From Bacteroidota bacterium (GTDB taxonomy: Bacteria > Bacteroidota > Bacteroidia > Bacteroidales > CAIXZF01), in assembly GCA_022709385.1 (NCBI GenBank), contig JAKLIX010000017.1, positions 1 to 64,000 on the forward strand: a stretch of 64,000 nt of DNA. The letters run 5' to 3'. Positions within the stretch are counted from its first letter, which is position 1. Each line of letters opens with the position of its first letter. The notes under the pieces were generated by a model that was not told where the DNA came from, ran no database searches, and saw only the letters and a program-made list of their open reading frames with translations. The position numbers and the translations under genes are program-made. Below, piece after piece: positions 62,310 through 64,000 of this stretch.

Positions 62310-63004
62310 AACAGCAATATATGAAGGATGATGAAAAAAGCAAGCTGCACAAGGAATACCCAGCCGGCTACAGGGTTGACATGATGTAACAACAGGCCGG
62401 CTTCATTCCGTGCACGCGGATAAAAGCGGTGAAGCAAACTCAGCATCAGCAGGGCAATGACAAACCAGGCAATGTAATTCTGCAGGGGAACGATCCCTCC
62501 GGGCCAACTCCACCATTGATAATGCATGGCAATCCCTTCCAGAAACAGGTCGTACACAACCATCAGCGCCGCCCCGGCCGGAACCACCTTCCACCAAGGC
62601 CATCTCACAGGGAAAAGATGAAAGACGCTGTATGTGAGCATGAACCAGTTCAGTCCGATCAGCAGGGGCGTGTCCAGGACTTTAATCCCGAGTCCCGGAC
62701 CATAACTGTATTGCCCGAAAATCAAACCGCTGTGTACTCCGGCCGCTTCGATCAGAAAAGTGGCAAGATAAATGAAGCAGATAACAGTAACAAAACGGGT
62801 TGACCAGGTTATGTGAAATAAAAGTATTATTATTGTACTGATAATAAGACTGAATGCCACCAGCTTGCCAAAAAGGTCAGCGGTTGCAGGAAGGTTTAGT
62901 CCTATCAGCCCGATAAAATAATACAGGGCAATGAACCCCTTCAGGTAGTTAAGCGTTCTTCTGTTATTAAATTTGTTTAAGAAATTTTCTAAAATATTAA
63001 TCAT
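62306..63004 (-). CDS. CruF-like carotenoid 1,2-hydratase
   Basis: 232 residues with about seven membrane helices. It belongs to the carotenoid biosynthesis family that includes CruF (DUF422), which adds water to the 1',2' double bond of an acyclic end. Recognisable segments are EAAGVHSGLIFGQYSYGPGL, GIKVLDTPLLIGLNWFML, MVVYDLFLEGIAMHYQWWSW and NPVAGWVFLVQLAFF. A hydratase plus CrtW suggests a carotenoid with one acyclic hydroxylated end. Its start is only 13 bp from the divergent desaturase start. Confidence 0.85.
   Translation of the reverse strand: MINILENFLNKFNNRRTLNYLKGFIALYYFIGLIGLNLPATADLFGKLVAFSLIISTIIILLFHITWSTRFVTVICFIYLATFLIEAAGVHSGLIFGQYSYGPGLGIKVLDTPLLIGLNWFMLTYSVFHLFPVRWPWWKVVPAGAALMVVYDLFLEGIAMHYQWWSWPGGIVPLQNYIAWFVIALLMLSLLHRFYPRARNEAGLLLHHVNPVAGWVFLVQLAFFIILHILLL
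62968..62975 (+). promoter_or_regulatory. Candidate -7 element for the desaturase, inside cruF
   Basis: The plus strand reads TAAATTTG (TAnnTTTG), 43 bp before the desaturase ATG and within the first codons of cruF on the other strand. No clear TTG was found at the right distance. Confidence 0.35.
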
Positions 63005-63017
63005 AAATTAAGCAATC

Positions 63018-64000
63018 ATGTCAAAACACGTTTTGATTACGGGCGCCGGTCTGGGTGCGCTGGCCACAGCCCTGAGGCTGTCAACCGACGGGTACACGGT
63101 GGAGCTCCTGGAGAAAAACAAACAAGCGGGCGGAAGGTTGAACCGTTTACAGAAAGATGGCTTCACATTCGACATGGGGCCGACTTTTTTCAGCATGAGT
63201 TACGAGTTTAAGGAATTCATCGAATACTGCAACATGGAGATGCCTTTCCGCTTCATAGAGCTGGATCCGCTTTATGTGGTCAATTTCAGTGGTAGCAGCC
63301 GTAAATATACGATTTATAAAGACCTGAAGAAGCTGGCTGCAGAATTTGAAGGCATAGAACCGGATTTTGAACGCAAGGTGGAACGTTACCTGAAAAAAGC
63401 CGGTGCCATTTTCCATGATACCGAATACACGATGGTCAAGCGGAACTTCCGCAATATCAGGGAGTTTGCCGGCGTGGTCAGGGATGTACCCCTGAAGCAC
63501 AGTCCGATGATCTTCCGCTCGATGTGGTCGGAACTGAGCCGGCACTTCGATTCATACGAGGCCAGGGTGATCTTTTCCCTGGTGGCTTTCTTCCTGGGCG
63601 ATACGCCTTTTGCCACCCCGGCCGTCTATTCCCTTTTGAATTACACGGAAATGAAGCATGACGGCTACTACAACGTGGAAGGCGGCATGTATAAAATCGT
63701 GGAAGGACTGCTAAAGGAGATGGAAAAACGCGGCATCAGGATACATTATGAAACGGAGGTACAGGCATACAGTGAAAAGGACGGGAAGCTGGATGCACTC
63801 ATCGATCAGCATGGCAAACACTGGAAAGCGGATCTTTTTGTGATCAATTCCGATGCCGCCTGGTTCCGTGGAAAGGTGTTCCGGCGGCCGGGATTCAGTG
63901 AGGAAAAACTTGATAAACGCAAATGGACCATCGCTCCTTTCACCATGTACCTCGGGCTCGATACCAAAGTACCCGGCATTGAACACCATAATTATTTTCT
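63018..64000 (+). CDS. Carotenoid desaturase, CrtI/CrtD family (cut by window edge)
   Basis: The frame opens at the ATG at 63018 and remains open for 327 codons to the edge, so the 3' part is missing. It starts with the FAD-binding motif VLITGAGLGALATALRLS, then LEKNKQAGGRLNRLQKDGF and FDMGPTFFSM, all typical of phytoene desaturase-type enzymes. VEGGMYKIVEGLLKEMEKRG and DLFVINSDAAWF fit the family. A usual length is about 490-500 residues. Next to cruF, a CrtD-type 3',4'-desaturase is more likely than a full phytoene desaturase, but CrtI cannot be excluded. It is divergent from the rest of the cluster. Confidence 0.88.
   Translation, partial: MSKHVLITGAGLGALATALRLSTDGYTVELLEKNKQAGGRLNRLQKDGFTFDMGPTFFSMSYEFKEFIEYCNMEMPFRFIELDPLYVVNFSGSSRKYTIYKDLKKLAAEFEGIEPDFERKVERYLKKAGAIFHDTEYTMVKRNFRNIREFAGVVRDVPLKHSPMIFRSMWSELSRHFDSYEARVIFSLVAFFLGDTPFATPAVYSLLNYTEMKHDGYYNVEGGMYKIVEGLLKEMEKRGIRIHYETEVQAYSEKDGKLDALIDQHGKHWKADLFVINSDAAWFRGKVFRRPGFSEEKLDKRKWTIAPFTMYLGLDTKVPGIEHHNYF

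Overview
The window looks like chromosomal DNA of a Bacteroidota bacterium, probably order Bacteroidales or a close relative. The evidence is: two large secreted beta-propeller or FG-GAP proteins plus others ending in type IX secretion (T9SS) sorting domains; a fused SecDF; a short MoaA and a MOSC-MogA fusion; a PorE-like OmpA protein; an eukaryote-type citrate synthase; and many candidate promoters of the Bacteroidota form TTG-N20-TAnnTTTG. No tRNA, rRNA or CRISPR array was seen.

Layout. 1-2285 is a decayed accessory zone: a transposase start cut by the window edge, an intact antitoxin beside a frameshifted vapC, a fragment of an Rhs core, and several hairpins. 2286-7316 carries a methyltransferase, a lemA/TPM membrane group split by a 136-bp tandem repeat, and htpG. 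7421-10387 is a 14-repeat T9SS propeller protein. 10669-17203 is central metabolism (icd, gltA) and the indolepyruvate oxidoreductase iorAB. 17200-20565 is a molybdenum-cofactor operon (moeA, moaA, moaC, MOSC-MogA), preceded by sixA and ppk1. 23253-29024 holds a PBP4-type peptidase, ilvE, and purM-prfA-pyrF. 29089-38927 is envelope and secretion: a PorE-like OmpA protein, a Tat component, SecDF, an FG-GAP T9SS protein, a small aspartic protease and a LOG protein. 38943-42802 is uvrA and a lytic transglycosylase. 42854-50915 is a polysaccharide assembly operon (asnB, glycosyltransferase, Wza-like, Wzc-like, rfbC, WecA-like). 50927-56041 has lpd and a sulfur-amino-acid/threonine operon ending in thrH. 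56042-59138 is a repeat-rich accessory island with two T9SS cargo genes. 59139-64000 is a carotenoid tailoring cluster cut by the right edge.

How the genes work together. The moa/moe genes make and insert molybdopterin. thrC with thrH gives a threonine route that does not need ThrB. The 42.8-50.9 kb genes span lipid-linked sugar initiation, nucleotide-sugar supply, transfer and export. crtW, cruF, the desaturase, the glycosyltransferase and the acyltransferase together suggest a ketolated, hydroxylated, glycosylated and acylated carotenoid.

The least explained signals are in 56.0-59.1 kb. Two 8-bp repeat arrays with a shared tail each start a few bases after a stop codon. Seven ATGTGNCACAT palindromes cluster in 333 bp, with two more 2.4-2.6 kb away. 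A propeller gene between the arrays has an AT-rich body and a GC-rich sorting domain. A second notable signal is an OmpA protein with a C-terminal retropepsin-like domain that appears to have lost its catalytic Asp.
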